Below the pieces are notes generated by a model, which did not search any database, was not told the origin of the DNA, and saw nothing but the letters and a program-made list of their open reading frames with translations. From contig NZ_MKVJ01000022.1 of the NCBI RefSeq assembly GCF_001898805.1, positions 62,001-126,000 on the forward strand: a DNA stretch of 64,000 nucleotides. The letters are read 5' to 3'. Below are positions 48,345 through 56,969 of this stretch, one piece after another (position 1 is the stretch's first letter; each line of letters opens with the position of its first letter). Source of the stretch: Leifsonia sp. 71-9. Its GTDB lineage: Bacteria > Actinomycetota > Actinomycetes > Actinomycetales > Microbacteriaceae. Position numbers and translations under genes: made by a program.

Positions 48345-48378
48345 AAACGGCGCGCCTCGAATAGGAGGCGCGCCGTTT
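48345..48378 (+). terminator. Strong terminator after the NlpC/P60 gene
   Basis: AAACGGCGCGCCTC and GAGGCGCGCCGTTT are perfect 14-base arms around GAATAG, followed by CTGCG. It lies 40 bases after the stop codon. Confidence 0.9.
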
Positions 48379-48399
48379 CTGCGTTACTCTGATCCCCTG

Positions 48400-48659
48400 A
48401 TGCCGCTTCATCCGGTTGACGTCGTGCCCGGAGTCAGGTCGCCGCGAGCGACCCGGCGGGCGAAGCGCGGCCTTCTGCCGGTCGAGCGCCAACGCGATTT
48501 CCTGCTGTGCCGTCACCACGTGGAGCCCTGCCTCCACCATCACGTGGTGCGTCACCACCACCATGCCGTTCCTTCATTGGGCGCTGTCCGCACGGACAGT
48601 GCCCTTTTTGTTTGCCCGGCACCCGTCATCCCCTCTCTCGCCCTCCCGGAAGGTCGCAG
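48400..48659 (+). promoter_or_regulatory. Leader region with nine clustered His codons and terminator before the HNH gene
   Basis: This fills most of a 354-base gap without a recognised gene. An open frame starts at 48400 and holds nine His codons among 17 (48514-48564). Its TGA overlaps the HNH start as ATGA. CACCACGTG (48514-48522) can pair with CACGTGGTG (48541-48549), and GTGGAG with CTCCAC inside. A terminator follows at 48579-48609. The arrangement resembles an attenuation leader. Whether the frame is translated is unknown. Confidence 0.4.
48579..48609 (+). terminator. Intrinsic terminator (possible attenuator) upstream of the HNH gene
   Basis: GGGCGCTGTCCG and CGGACAGTGCCC form a 12-pair stem (one G-U) with a two-base CA junction, followed by TTTTTG. 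It is unusually canonical for this genome and ends only 50 bases before the HNH start codon, downstream of the His-codon cluster. Confidence 0.85.
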
Positions 48660-49157
48660 ATGAAGACTCTCGTCCTCAACGCCGGCTACGAACCCCTCGC
48701 GGTCGTCTCCTACAAGCGCGCCATCGTCCTGGTCCTGAACCAGAAGGCGACCGTGCTCGCCAGCGACGGCGCCCACCCCGTGTGGAGCATCTCCGGCAGC
48801 TACGAGAGACCATCCGTCATCCTGCTCACCCGCTACGTGCGCCTCCCGCACGGCCGCACCGTCCCCGTCAGCCGCCGCGGCGTCCTCCGCCGCGACCTCC
48901 ACCGCTGCGGCTACTGCGGCAAGTCCGCCACCACCATCGACCACGTCCTGCCCCGCTCCCGCGGCGGCCGCGACAGCTGGGAGAACCTCGTCGCCTGCTG
49001 CCTCCGCTGCAACAACCTCAAAAGCGACCGCACCCCCGCCGAGATGGGCTGGACCCTCAACATCACCCCTCGCGCCCCACGTGACGCCTCCTGGGTCGTG
49101 CGCGGCTCGGAGGCGCCCCTACCCGACTGGCAGGACTACCTCGCGCCGGCGGCATGA
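48660..49157 (+). CDS. HNH endonuclease-family protein
   Basis: A 165-residue protein. The HNH domain is C-terminal, with two zinc-binding Cys pairs (CGYCGK and CLRCNN) and the catalytic segment TTIDHVLPRSRGGRDSWEN. The N-terminal 70 residues start with MKTLVLNAGYEPLAVVSYKR, a pattern shared by a widespread actinobacterial and cyanobacterial group of chromosomal HNH proteins. That group is not obviously linked to phage. GGAAGG precedes the ATG. Function is unknown; DNA or RNA processing is possible. Confidence 0.9.
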   Translation: MKTLVLNAGYEPLAVVSYKRAIVLVLNQKATVLASDGAHPVWSISGSYERPSVILLTRYVRLPHGRTVPVSRRGVLRRDLHRCGYCGKSATTIDHVLPRSRGGRDSWENLVACCLRCNNLKSDRTPAEMGWTLNITPRAPRDASWVVRGSEAPLPDWQDYLAPAA

Positions 49158-49190
49158 CAGGTTTTCGTTTTCGCTAGACTCGATGGGCTG

Positions 49191-49265
49191 GCCTCTGTAG
49201 CTCAATGGAAGAGCTGCTCCGTCCTAAGGAGAAGGTTGGGGGTTCGAGTCCCTCCAGGGGCACCA
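49191..49265 (+). tRNA. tRNA-Arg (anticodon CCU)
   Basis: A full cloverleaf can be drawn. The acceptor stem is GCCTCTG/CAGGGGC, the D stem GCTC/GAGC, and the anticodon loop GTCCTAA with CCT at 49223-49225. The T arm is GGGGG-TTCGAGT-CCCTC. The discriminator is A and CCA is encoded at 49263-49265. The anticodon stem has a G-A mismatch at the 27-43 pair. It reads AGG. Confidence 0.95.
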
Positions 49266-49403
49266 TCCGTCGAACGTGTGCTTCGACCGGGGCGTTCGCA
49301 GTCACAAGCCGCCCGCTCGCTCAAGATCGCCAGGGCCTCATATTGCGGACACATCTGGAGAGCCGGTGCGACCTCGCGAACCGAGGTCAGCTACCATTCC
49401 AGA

Positions 49404-49631
49404 ATGACCCCCTCGCCCCCGATCGACGACACCCCGATCGGCGGCGACGGCATCCGCCTCGGCCAGTTCCTGAAGTTCGCCGGGCTCCTCGACTCGGGCG
49501 GGAATGTCAAAGAGGCCATCATCGATGGCTACGTGACCGTGAACGGCGAGGTCGATCGGCGTCGCGGGCGGCAGCTGCAGCTCGGTGACATCGTGACGTT
49601 CGAGGGACGCAGCGTTCGCGTCTGCCCGTGA
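49404..49631 (+). CDS. S4-domain RNA-binding protein (YbcJ-like)
   Basis: A 75-residue protein that is essentially one S4 domain: IRLGQFLKFAGLLDSGGNVK, then IIDGYVTVNGEVDRRRGRQL. The family binds structured RNA, perhaps the ribosome or tRNA. Longer frames upstream run through the tRNA gene and were rejected. The ribosome binding site is weak. It is close downstream of tRNA-Arg. Confidence 0.88.
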   Translation: MTPSPPIDDTPIGGDGIRLGQFLKFAGLLDSGGNVKEAIIDGYVTVNGEVDRRRGRQLQLGDIVTFEGRSVRVCP

Positions 49632-49715
49632 CGGAACCGGCACTCGCTCGCGCGTAGGGGTCCGCTTCCGTACGGTTAGTAGAGCGCCTGTTCCACCATC
49701 CATGAAGGGCCTCCC

Positions 49716-50063
49716 GTGAACATCACCCTGCTCGTGCGCTTCGTCGCCGTCGCCGAGGAGCTGCACTTTCCGCGGGCGGCGAAGGCGCTCAACATCCCGC
49801 TGGCGTCGCTCTACTCGTCGATCGCGAAGCTGGAGGAGCAGGTGGGAACTCCGCTCTTCGTCCGCGACTCCGCGGAGACGCGGCTGACGAATGCCGGGAT
49901 GCTCTTCCTCACCACGGCGAAGGACGAGATCGCTGCGGCGCCCGCACCGGCGGCGAAGCCGGTCGTTCCGGCCGGCGGCAAGGCAAAGGCGTCGAAGGGC
50001 AAGGGGCGCGCGCCGGCCGTCAAGGGGCAGCCTAAGCCGTATAAGAAGCGGCAGGGGCGCTAG
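49716..50063 (+). CDS. LysR-type helix-turn-helix mini-protein with basic tail
   Basis: A 115-residue protein. Residues 1-60 form a complete LysR winged helix (LLVRFVAVAEELHFPRAAKA, then LASLYSSIAKLEEQVG and the wing TPLFVRDS). The effector-binding domain of about 230 residues is absent. In its place is an Ala/Pro/Gly/Lys-rich tail ending in KPYKKRQGR. The frame ends normally and no remnant domain follows, so this looks like a real short form. The tail recalls histone-like DNA-binding proteins. Function unknown. Confidence 0.75.
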   Translation: MNITLLVRFVAVAEELHFPRAAKALNIPLASLYSSIAKLEEQVGTPLFVRDSAETRLTNAGMLFLTTAKDEIAAAPAPAAKPVVPAGGKAKASKGKGRAPAVKGQPKPYKKRQGR

Positions 50064-50075
50064 GCCCTCAAAGCC

Positions 50076-51014
50076 TCACCCCCGCACGATCCGCCCCAGC
50101 GTCCGCGTGTAGTCCTCCTTGATGATGTCGAGGTGCGCCCACGTCTCCAGCGACCCGACCTCCGGCAGCGCCCGCAGATCCTCGATCACCGACAGCACCC
50201 CGGTCCGCGTCGTCCCGACGATGGTCGCGATGACGTCGTACGCGCCGTGCGCATCCGCGGCGAGGTCGACCGCGCGTGCGTCCACGAGGTACCGGTGCAC
50301 CGGCTCGGCCGAGCCGCGCAGGCCGATCCCGACGCCGACGGCGACGCGGTTGCGGGAGAGGCCGCCGGCGTCGATGGCGGCGATGCGGATGACGCCGGCG
50401 TCCAGGAGGCGGCGGACGCGGGCGCGTGCTGAGGAGGGGGAGAGGCGCACCTTGTCGGCGAGCTCGCGGTAGCTGGCGCGGCCGTCGTCCTGCAGCACGG
50501 CGATGAGTTCGTGGTCGAGGCGATCCAGCTTCACGGAGGTGACGGAGGCGGCGGTGATGAACTCCTTGAGCAGGGCGTCGTAGGTGCTGACGCGCAGGCC
50601 GCGGACGCCGGGGATCTCGCGGATGGCGGAGAGGGTGGCGTGCAGCTCGTCGAGGTCGCCGTGGCGGGACTCGAAGACGACGGGGGAGGAGCCGCCGACC
50701 AGCGAGACGAATACAGTGTCGGGGAGGTCGGCGAGCTGCTCGGCGACGGGGCGGGCGCGGCCGTCGACGGCGACGAGACCGTGAATCAAGACGTTAAGGC
50801 CGGCGAAGCCGGGGTCGAGGGCGGCGACGACGCGGAGGCCATCCCTCCCGATGAGGGTGCCGAGGCGGCGGGAGACGAGATCGCGGGAGACGCCGAGGGT
50901 GCGGGCGAGCTCGTGGATGCTGGCGCGGCCGTCCGCCTGCAGGGCGCGGACGAGGCTGCTGTCGAGGGCGTCGGTGTCGCGCTCGGGGACGGTTCGGTCG
51001 GGACGGATCGGCAC
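50076..51014 (-). CDS. Double-domain Lrp/AsnC-family regulator
   Basis: A 312-residue regulator about twice the normal AsnC length. It has two helix-turn-helix regions, one near residues 13-55 (SSLVRALQADGRASIHELAR) and one near 165-205 (LDHELIAVLQDDGRASYREL), each followed by a RAM-like domain. The GTG at 51014 was chosen because the frame upstream of it lies in the intergenic region. It diverges from the five-gene catabolic operon at 51240 and probably controls it in response to a substrate or intermediate. Confidence 0.88.
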   Translation of the reverse strand: MPIRPDRTVPERDTDALDSSLVRALQADGRASIHELARTLGVSRDLVSRRLGTLIGRDGLRVVAALDPGFAGLNVLIHGLVAVDGRARPVAEQLADLPDTVFVSLVGGSSPVVFESRHGDLDELHATLSAIREIPGVRGLRVSTYDALLKEFITAASVTSVKLDRLDHELIAVLQDDGRASYRELADKVRLSPSSARARVRRLLDAGVIRIAAIDAGGLSRNRVAVGVGIGLRGSAEPVHRYLVDARAVDLAADAHGAYDVIATIVGTTRTGVLSVIEDLRALPEVGSLETWAHLDIIKEDYTRTLGRIVRG

Positions 51015-51095
51015 ATCCGCAGAATACCCGGAAACGCCCGCCCGCGACCGCAAATCCGTCGTCGCGAACAAGCGCAGCGGACGAATCGCGATAGT

Positions 51096-51117
51096 TTTGT
51101 CCTCATCCCCTGACAAA
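51096..51117. promoter_or_regulatory. Inverted repeat in the AsnC/MHS-transporter promoter region
   Basis: TTTGTC and GACAAA flank a ten-base spacer, with AT-rich bases just outside. A second short palindrome (TGCGCTTGCGCA) lies at 51150-51161. The 225-base gap between the divergent genes holds no frame I trust. Binding by the AsnC-type regulator is inferred. Confidence 0.4.
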
Positions 51118-51239
51118 TCGACGGCGCACAGCCGCGCCCGACGCCGAACTGCGCTTGCGCATCCTCGGCGACGGAGTGAGACTTCACGTCGAAACGAGCA
51201 CGACAATCGAACAAGGCAATACGAGCAAAGGAGCTTTGT

Positions 51240-52586
51240 GTGTCTGTAACCGCAACGCAACCCCCAGGGCATGCCCGTGCGTTGAAGGCCGGCCTGGCGT
51301 CCGTCGTCGGCACGACCATCGAGTGGTACGACTTCTACGTCTACGCGACGGCCGCCGCCATCGTGTTCCCCCAGGTGTTCTTCCCCGAGATCAACCACGC
51401 CCTCGGCACGCTCGCCTCGTTCGGCACCTACGCGGTGGCGTACTTCATGCGACCGCTGGGCGGCATCATCTTCGGCCACATCGGCGACAAGCTGGGCCGC
51501 AAGCGGGCGCTGACGATCACCCTCTTCATCATGGGCGTCGCGACCGTGCTGGTCGGCTGCCTGCCGGGCTACAACACGATCGGGATCATGGCGCCGATCC
51601 TGCTGATCATCCTCCGCGTCGCCCAGGGCCTCGCGGTCGGCGGCGAGTGGGGCGGCGCGAGCCTGATGTCGGTGGAGAGCGCGCCGCCGAAGTTCAAGAA
51701 CTTCTACGGCGGCTTCACCCAGCTGGGCAACCCGCTCGGCGCGCTGATGGCCTCCGGCGCGTTCTGGATCCTGTCCGGGATGGGCGACGAAGTCCTCCTG
51801 ACGTGGGGCTGGCGCGTGCCGTTCCTGTTCAGCATCGTGCTGATCGGCGTGGGCATCTGGGTGCGGTACCGCGTGGAGGAGACGCCGGTCTTCGAGGAGA
51901 AGATCGAGGGCCACACGCAGTCCACCCCGATCCTGTTCGCGCTGCGCAACAACTGGCTGGCGATCATCCTCGGCTTCTGCATCATCGCGATGTCGTCCGG
52001 CGGCTACGTGATCGCGACGGTCTTCGTCCAGAACTTCGCGACCAGCCCGGAGGTCGGCCTCGACGCGAGCGTCATCCTCGGCGCCATGACGGTCGCCTCC
52101 TTCATCGAGGCGCTGGTCACCCTGCCGCTGGCACTGCTCGGCGACAAGTGGGGCGGCAAGCGGGTCATCATGCTCGGATCGCTGCTCTCGTTCATCGCCG
52201 TGATCCCGCTGGTGCTGGTCATCCAGAACCACCAGGTGACGCTCATCTACATCTTCGTCAGCGTGATCCGCATCACCCTGAGCGGCGCGTGGGCTCCGCT
52301 GTCGACGGTGATGACGCAGATGTTCCGGCCGCAGGCGCGCTACACGTCGATGTCCCTCTCGTACGGAATCGGCGCGGCGGTCTGGGGCGGCCTGTCGCCG
52401 GCCATCGCGACCGGCCTGATCGCCATCACCGGAACCTTCTGGTCGGCGATCTGGTTCTTCGGCGCCCTCGCACTGATCGCCATCGTCGGCACCTGGTTCG
52501 CGCCGCAGCACTCCGACTCCGCGCCGGCGACGGGATCGTTCAACCCGCGCCTCGACACCACGGCCATCAAGACCACAAGGATCTGA
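51240..52586 (+). CDS. MHS-family MFS transporter
   Basis: A 448-residue 12-segment transporter of the metabolite:H+ symporter group. The family start is clear (SVVGTTIEWYDFYVYATAAA), followed by FGHIGDKLGRKRALT after the second segment and VAQGLAVGGEWGGASLMSVE. This group imports organic acids, betaines and similar small charged compounds. GTG start preceded by AAAGGAG. It opens the catabolic operon. The substrate is unknown. Confidence 0.92.
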   Translation: MSVTATQPPGHARALKAGLASVVGTTIEWYDFYVYATAAAIVFPQVFFPEINHALGTLASFGTYAVAYFMRPLGGIIFGHIGDKLGRKRALTITLFIMGVATVLVGCLPGYNTIGIMAPILLIILRVAQGLAVGGEWGGASLMSVESAPPKFKNFYGGFTQLGNPLGALMASGAFWILSGMGDEVLLTWGWRVPFLFSIVLIGVGIWVRYRVEETPVFEEKIEGHTQSTPILFALRNNWLAIILGFCIIAMSSGGYVIATVFVQNFATSPEVGLDASVILGAMTVASFIEALVTLPLALLGDKWGGKRVIMLGSLLSFIAVIPLVLVIQNHQVTLIYIFVSVIRITLSGAWAPLSTVMTQMFRPQARYTSMSLSYGIGAAVWGGLSPAIATGLIAITGTFWSAIWFFGALALIAIVGTWFAPQHSDSAPATGSFNPRLDTTAIKTTRI

Positions 52587-52589
52587 CCC

Positions 52590-54260
52590 ATGCGACACCT
52601 CGCCACCTACGACGCCCGCGACTCCGCCCCCACCATCGTCACGGCCGACGTCATCCTCACCATCGACGACGACAACCCGCACGCGGAGGCCCTGCTCACC
52701 GCGGGCGGCACCATCCTCGCGGTCGGCACGCTCGCCGACGTCGAGGAGCAGGCGCGCGAGGCGGGGATCGAGCCGCAGCGCGCCGACTTCCCGGGGGCGA
52801 CCATCGTCCCGGGCTTCATCGACGCACACGCGCACCCCCTGATGTACGGGCAGCTGCTCACCTGGGTGGACGTCAGCCCTGCGAAGGCGGCGTCCATCCC
52901 GGAGATCGTGGAGCTGATGCGGGAGGGCGCCCAGCGGCTGCCCGCCGGCGTTCCCCTCCGCGGCTACGGCTACGAGCAGCGCAACCTGGCCGAGCGGCGC
53001 CACCCCACGAAGGAGGAGCTCGACCGGATCGCGACCGACCGCGAGGTGTACATCATGAACGCCTCCGGCCACGGGGGAGTGGTCAACAGCTTCACCCTCG
53101 CGAAGTACGGCATCACCCGCGACTCCCCGAACCCCGAGGGCGGCGAGTTCTTCCGGGATGCGGACGGCGAGCTCACGGGCGAGCTCTCCGACGCGGCCTG
53201 CAACGTGCTCACCGGCCTGCACGGCGTGAAGATCGGCCACCACGGCCCGAACTTCCACCTCGGCGACGAGCCGGCCGAGCACCAGCGGCAGCTCGACATC
53301 GCGCAGCGCGAGTTCCTGTCGGCGGGCGTGACCGCGCTCGGCGACGCGCAGGTCTCGAAGCGGGAGTTCGCGGCCTACCTGGCCATGGCCGACCGCGGCG
53401 AGCTCTCGGTGCGCGTCTCGATGTATTTCCTCTCCCACCTGCTCGACCAGGTCATCGACCTCGGGCTCACGGGTCCGTTCGGCAACGCCTTCCTGTCGGT
53501 CGCGGGCATCAAGCTCTACGCCGACGGCACGCTCGGCGGATGGACGGCCTACTTCCCCGAGGGCTACGTCGGCGACCCGTGCCGCACCGGCCAGCTCTAC
53601 CACGAGCCCGCCGAGTACGCGGGGCTGGTGGCCAAGGCGCACGCCGCCGGGCTGCAGACCGCGACGCACGCGCAGTCGCCGACCGCCATCGCGATGGTGG
53701 TGGATGCGGTGGAGCAGGTGCTGACCGAGCGCCCCGACGCCGACGCACGCCACCGGATCGAGCACTGCGGCCTCCCCGCGGTCGAGGAGATCCAGCGGAT
53801 GGCGCGTCTGGGCATCCGCCCGGTGAACCAGACGCAGCACTACTACAACTGGGGCGAGGGCGTGGAGCAGGCCATCGGCACCCCGGGCGAGCGGTTCAAC
53901 CCGCTGGGCGAGTTCATCGAGGCCGGAGTGCCGGTGACGATCTCGTCGGACGCGCCGGTCGCCGAGCCGCGCCCACTGGAGGCGATCCAGGCCGCGGTGA
54001 CCCGCGTCACGCGGCGCGGGCACAAGCTCGGCCCGGACTCGCTCCGCATCAGCGCGGAGCAGGCGCTCCGGGCGCACACGCTGGAGGGCGCGATCACCCT
54101 CGGCCGCGAGAACGAGCTCGGCTCCCTCGCCGCCGGCAAGCGCGCCGACTTCGTCGTGCTGGGCGCGAACCCGCTGACGGTGGAGGCGGAGACGATCGCC
54201 ACCATCCCGGTCCAGGCGACCTGGGTGGACGGCTCGCCCCGCTTCGCCGCCGCCAACTGA
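52590..54260 (+). CDS. YtcJ-like metal-dependent amidohydrolase
   Basis: A 556-residue member of the amidohydrolase superfamily. The metal motif FIDAHAHPL is at about residue 70. Further pieces are ALGDAQVSK, IKLYADGTLGGWTAYF, THAQSPTAIAMVVDA, RHRIEHCG and SSDAPVAEPRPL, all of the YtcJ/Amidohydro_3 type. Members hydrolyse amide, formamide or imide bonds in varied substrates. It starts three bases after the transporter gene and belongs to the same operon. Confidence 0.9.
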   Translation: MRHLATYDARDSAPTIVTADVILTIDDDNPHAEALLTAGGTILAVGTLADVEEQAREAGIEPQRADFPGATIVPGFIDAHAHPLMYGQLLTWVDVSPAKAASIPEIVELMREGAQRLPAGVPLRGYGYEQRNLAERRHPTKEELDRIATDREVYIMNASGHGGVVNSFTLAKYGITRDSPNPEGGEFFRDADGELTGELSDAACNVLTGLHGVKIGHHGPNFHLGDEPAEHQRQLDIAQREFLSAGVTALGDAQVSKREFAAYLAMADRGELSVRVSMYFLSHLLDQVIDLGLTGPFGNAFLSVAGIKLYADGTLGGWTAYFPEGYVGDPCRTGQLYHEPAEYAGLVAKAHAAGLQTATHAQSPTAIAMVVDAVEQVLTERPDADARHRIEHCGLPAVEEIQRMARLGIRPVNQTQHYYNWGEGVEQAIGTPGERFNPLGEFIEAGVPVTISSDAPVAEPRPLEAIQAAVTRVTRRGHKLGPDSLRISAEQALRAHTLEGAITLGRENELGSLAAGKRADFVVLGANPLTVEAETIATIPVQATWVDGSPRFAAAN

Positions 54261-54286
54261 CCCCGACTCGCAAAGGACGCACAGGC

Positions 54287-55903
54287 ATGGAGACACGCGC
54301 CGCCCGCACCACCGGATGGGTGCTCATCGAGACCCTTCGCAACTACGGCGTCGACACGGTGTTCGGTATCCCGGGCACCCACAACCTCGAGTTCTACCGG
54401 CCGCTGACCGCGCTCGGCGTGCATCCCGTGACCACGCGGCACGAGCAGGGCGCGGGATACGCGGCCGACGGGTGGTCGCTGCAGACCGGCAAGCCGGGCG
54501 TCGTCATCACGACGAGCGGACCGGGACTGCTCAACGCGCTCTCGGCCGCCGGGACCGCGTACTGCGAGTCGCGGCCGATGATCGTGCTCTCGCCGGGCCC
54601 GGCCCGCGGGCGCGAGTTCGCCGACGTCGGCACGCTGCACGAGACGAAGGACCAGCTGGGCGCCGCCTCGGCGATCGTCGAGTGGGGGCGCCGGGTGCAG
54701 TCGGCCGAGGAGGCCGTGCAGGCCGTCCACGACGCGTTCGCGCTGTTCGCCACCGGCCGTCCGCGCCCCGTCTACATCGAGGTGCCGCTGGACCTGCTGG
54801 AGGAGGAGACGGAGCTGCCTGCCGAGTCGCTCGCGGCTCGCGCTCCTGCCGCTGCGACGGCGCCCGAGGCGGCCGCGGTCGCCGAGGCCGCGCGGCTGCT
54901 GGCCGGAGCGACCGATCCGGTCATCCTCGCGGGCGGCGGCTCGCGCGGCGCGACGGACGAGCTCCGTGCGCTCGCCGAGCGCCTGGGCGCACCGGTCGTC
55001 ACGACGCTCAACGCCAAGGGCGTGCTCGACGAGCGGCACCCGCTCTCCCTCGGGTCCAACCTCCGGCTGGCGGCCGCGCGCAACCGGGCGCGGGATGCCG
55101 ACGTACTGCTGGTCGTCGGCTCGAAGCTGGGCGAGGCCGAGCTGTGGGTGGAGGCGCTGGAGGCTCGCGGCCACGTCATCCGCATCGACCGGGTGGCGTC
55201 GCAGCTCCACAAGAACCAGGCCGCGGAGGTCGGGATCGTCGCGGATGCGCCGGTCGCGCTCGCCGCCATCGTGGCAGCGCTGGGGGACGCGTCGGCTGAC
55301 GCGCCCAGCCGCGACGCCCGCGTGCCGGAGACGCTGGAGGCGGTCGCCGCCGAGTGCGCCGAGCTCTCCGCCATCAACACGGCCCTCGCCGACGTGATCG
55401 CTGCGGCCCTCCCGGACGACGCCATCGTCACGACCGACTCGTCGCAGGTCGCCTACTGGGGCCTCCTGAACCGTCTCCAGGTCGCGACGCCGAACTCGAC
55501 CCCGTACATGGCGACCTACGCGACGCTCGGTTACGGCCTTCCCGCCGCCATCGGCTCGCGGGTCGCGCGGCCCGACCGCCCGGTGTTCGCGGTGGTCGGC
55601 GACGGCGCGCTGATGTTCTCGCTGCAGGAGTTCATCACCGTCGTCGAGCAGCGGCTGGACGTCACCGTGATCGTCGTCGACAACGGCGGCTACGCGGAGA
55701 TCAAGCAGAACGAGGTGGATGCGGACATCGCCCCGATCGGCGTCGACCTGGTGCAGCCCGATTGGGCGGCCGTCGCGGACGCCTTCGGCGGCGCGGGGCA
55801 CCGGGTCGGCACGTCCGCCGAGCTGGCCGAGGCGGTGACGGCTGCGGGCGCTGCAGGCGGCCTGCACGTCATCCACCTCCCGCAGTCCACCTTCACGAAC
55901 TGA
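54287..55903 (+). CDS. Thiamine-diphosphate-dependent enzyme (acetolactate-synthase-like, possible 2-oxoacid decarboxylase)
   Basis: A 538-residue protein with the three ThDP-enzyme domains. The N-terminal pyrimidine-binding domain has [13 protein letters not shown] and the catalytic Glu in [13 protein letters not shown]. The C-terminal domain has the ThDP motif [18 protein letters not shown] followed by VIVVDNGGY. No regulatory subunit is nearby, so biosynthetic acetolactate synthase is unlikely. Together with the ureohydrolase downstream it resembles AruI, the 2-ketoarginine decarboxylase; this is an inference from context. Confidence 0.85.
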   Translation: METRAARTTGWVLIETLRNYGVDTVFGIPGTHNLEFYRPLTALGVHPVTTRHEQGAGYAADGWSLQTGKPGVVITTSGPGLLNALSAAGTAYCESRPMIVLSPGPARGREFADVGTLHETKDQLGAASAIVEWGRRVQSAEEAVQAVHDAFALFATGRPRPVYIEVPLDLLEEETELPAESLAARAPAAATAPEAAAVAEAARLLAGATDPVILAGGGSRGATDELRALAERLGAPVVTTLNAKGVLDERHPLSLGSNLRLAAARNRARDADVLLVVGSKLGEAELWVEALEARGHVIRIDRVASQLHKNQAAEVGIVADAPVALAAIVAALGDASADAPSRDARVPETLEAVAAECAELSAINTALADVIAAALPDDAIVTTDSSQVAYWGLLNRLQVATPNSTPYMATYATLGYGLPAAIGSRVARPDRPVFAVVGDGALMFSLQEFITVVEQRLDVTVIVVDNGGYAEIKQNEVDADIAPIGVDLVQPDWAAVADAFGGAGHRVGTSAELAEAVTAAGAAGGLHVIHLPQSTFTN

Positions 55904-55958
55904 CGCCACCGAACCGACCCGCACCGAACCGACCACGGAACAGGCACGAGGAACCACC

Positions 55959-56969
55959 ATGAGCACACCTCCCATCGGCCCCGCCGACGCATCGAAGACC
56001 CCGCGCTACGCCGGGCTCTCCACCTTCGCCCGGCTGCCGCGCCTCGAAGACGTGCCGGCCGTCGACCTCGCCGTGGTCGGCATCCCCTTCGACACCGGCG
56101 TCAGCTACCGCCCGGGCGCCCGCTTCGGTCCGGAGCACGTGCGCGCCTCCAGCCGACTGCTGCGCCCGTACAACCCGGCGCAGGACTTCTCGGCGTGGGA
56201 GGCCGTGCAGATCGCCGACGCCGGCGACATCGCGGTCAACCCGTTCCACATCGACGAGGCCGTGCGCGAGATCGCGGAGGCGGCGAGCGAGCTGGGCAGC
56301 CGCGTGCAGCGCATCCTGACCATCGGCGGCGACCACACCATCGCCTACCCGCTGCTGAAGGCCATCAGCGAGAAGCACGGACCGGTCGCGGTGCTGCACT
56401 TCGACGCACACCTCGACACCTGGGACACCTACTTCGACGAGCCGATCACGCACGGCACGCCCTTCCGGCGCGCGTCGGAGGAGGGGTTCCTCGACCGCAC
56501 CGCGTCCGTCCACGTCGGCACCCGCGGCCCGCTCTACAGCAAGCAGGATCTCGAGGACGACGAGCGCCTCGGCTTCTCGATCGTGTCGAGCGAGTACATC
56601 GAGGAGAACGGCATCCCCGCCGCCCTCGACCGCATCCGGCGCCGCGTCGGCGACCGGCCCCTTTACATCTCCATCGACATCGACGTGCTCGACCCCGCGC
56701 ACGCGCCCGGCACCGGGACGCCCGAGGCCGGCGGCCTCACCAGCCGTGAGCTGCTGCGTCTGCTCCGCGGCCTGACCGACCTGAACATCGTCGGGGCCGA
56801 CGTCGTGGAGGTCGCGCCCGCCTACGACCACGCCCAGGTCACCGGGATCGCCGCCGCGCACGTCGCGTACGAGCTGATGACCGCCATGGCGCAGGTGATC
56901 GTGCGCGAGGGCAGCGCCCACCCGCGCGGCGTCGACGGCGGGCCGAGCGAAGCCGGCGCCGATGACTGA
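55959..56969 (+). CDS. Agmatinase/guanidinobutyrase-family ureohydrolase
   Basis: A 336-residue binuclear manganese enzyme that splits urea from a guanidino compound. Metal-ligand motifs are complete: [21 protein letters not shown] and [18 protein letters not shown]. The [12 protein letters not shown] segment is closer to agmatinase, guanidinobutyrase or guanidinopropionase than to arginase. It starts 55 bases after the ThDP enzyme and overlaps the next gene by eight bases. Confidence 0.92.
   Translation: MSTPPIGPADASKTPRYAGLSTFARLPRLEDVPAVDLAVVGIPFDTGVSYRPGARFGPEHVRASSRLLRPYNPAQDFSAWEAVQIADAGDIAVNPFHIDEAVREIAEAASELGSRVQRILTIGGDHTIAYPLLKAISEKHGPVAVLHFDAHLDTWDTYFDEPITHGTPFRRASEEGFLDRTASVHVGTRGPLYSKQDLEDDERLGFSIVSSEYIEENGIPAALDRIRRRVGDRPLYISIDIDVLDPAHAPGTGTPEAGGLTSRELLRLLRGLTDLNIVGADVVEVAPAYDHAQVTGIAAAHVAYELMTAMAQVIVREGSAHPRGVDGGPSEAGADD

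Noticed and set aside
48507-48659. N-terminal extension of the HNH protein (52 residues)
   Set aside because: The extension would be read through a terminator hairpin and is Pro/Arg-rich with no family match; MKTLVLNAGYEPL at 48660 is the known family start.
49191-49265. tRNA-Arg as an integration site for a mobile element
   Set aside because: No integrase, no repeated 3' tRNA segment and no composition change are seen downstream; ordinary genes follow.
51155-54286. Long plus-strand frame upstream of and fused to the ThDP enzyme
   Set aside because: It runs through the transporter and amidohydrolase genes in another frame. The ThDP enzyme has its own start at 54287.
50076-54296. 1406-codon minus-strand frame
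   Set aside because: Only the last 313 codons (AsnC regulator) are real. The rest is antisense to the transporter and amidohydrolase genes and has the His/Arg/Asp-rich composition of a high-GC shadow.
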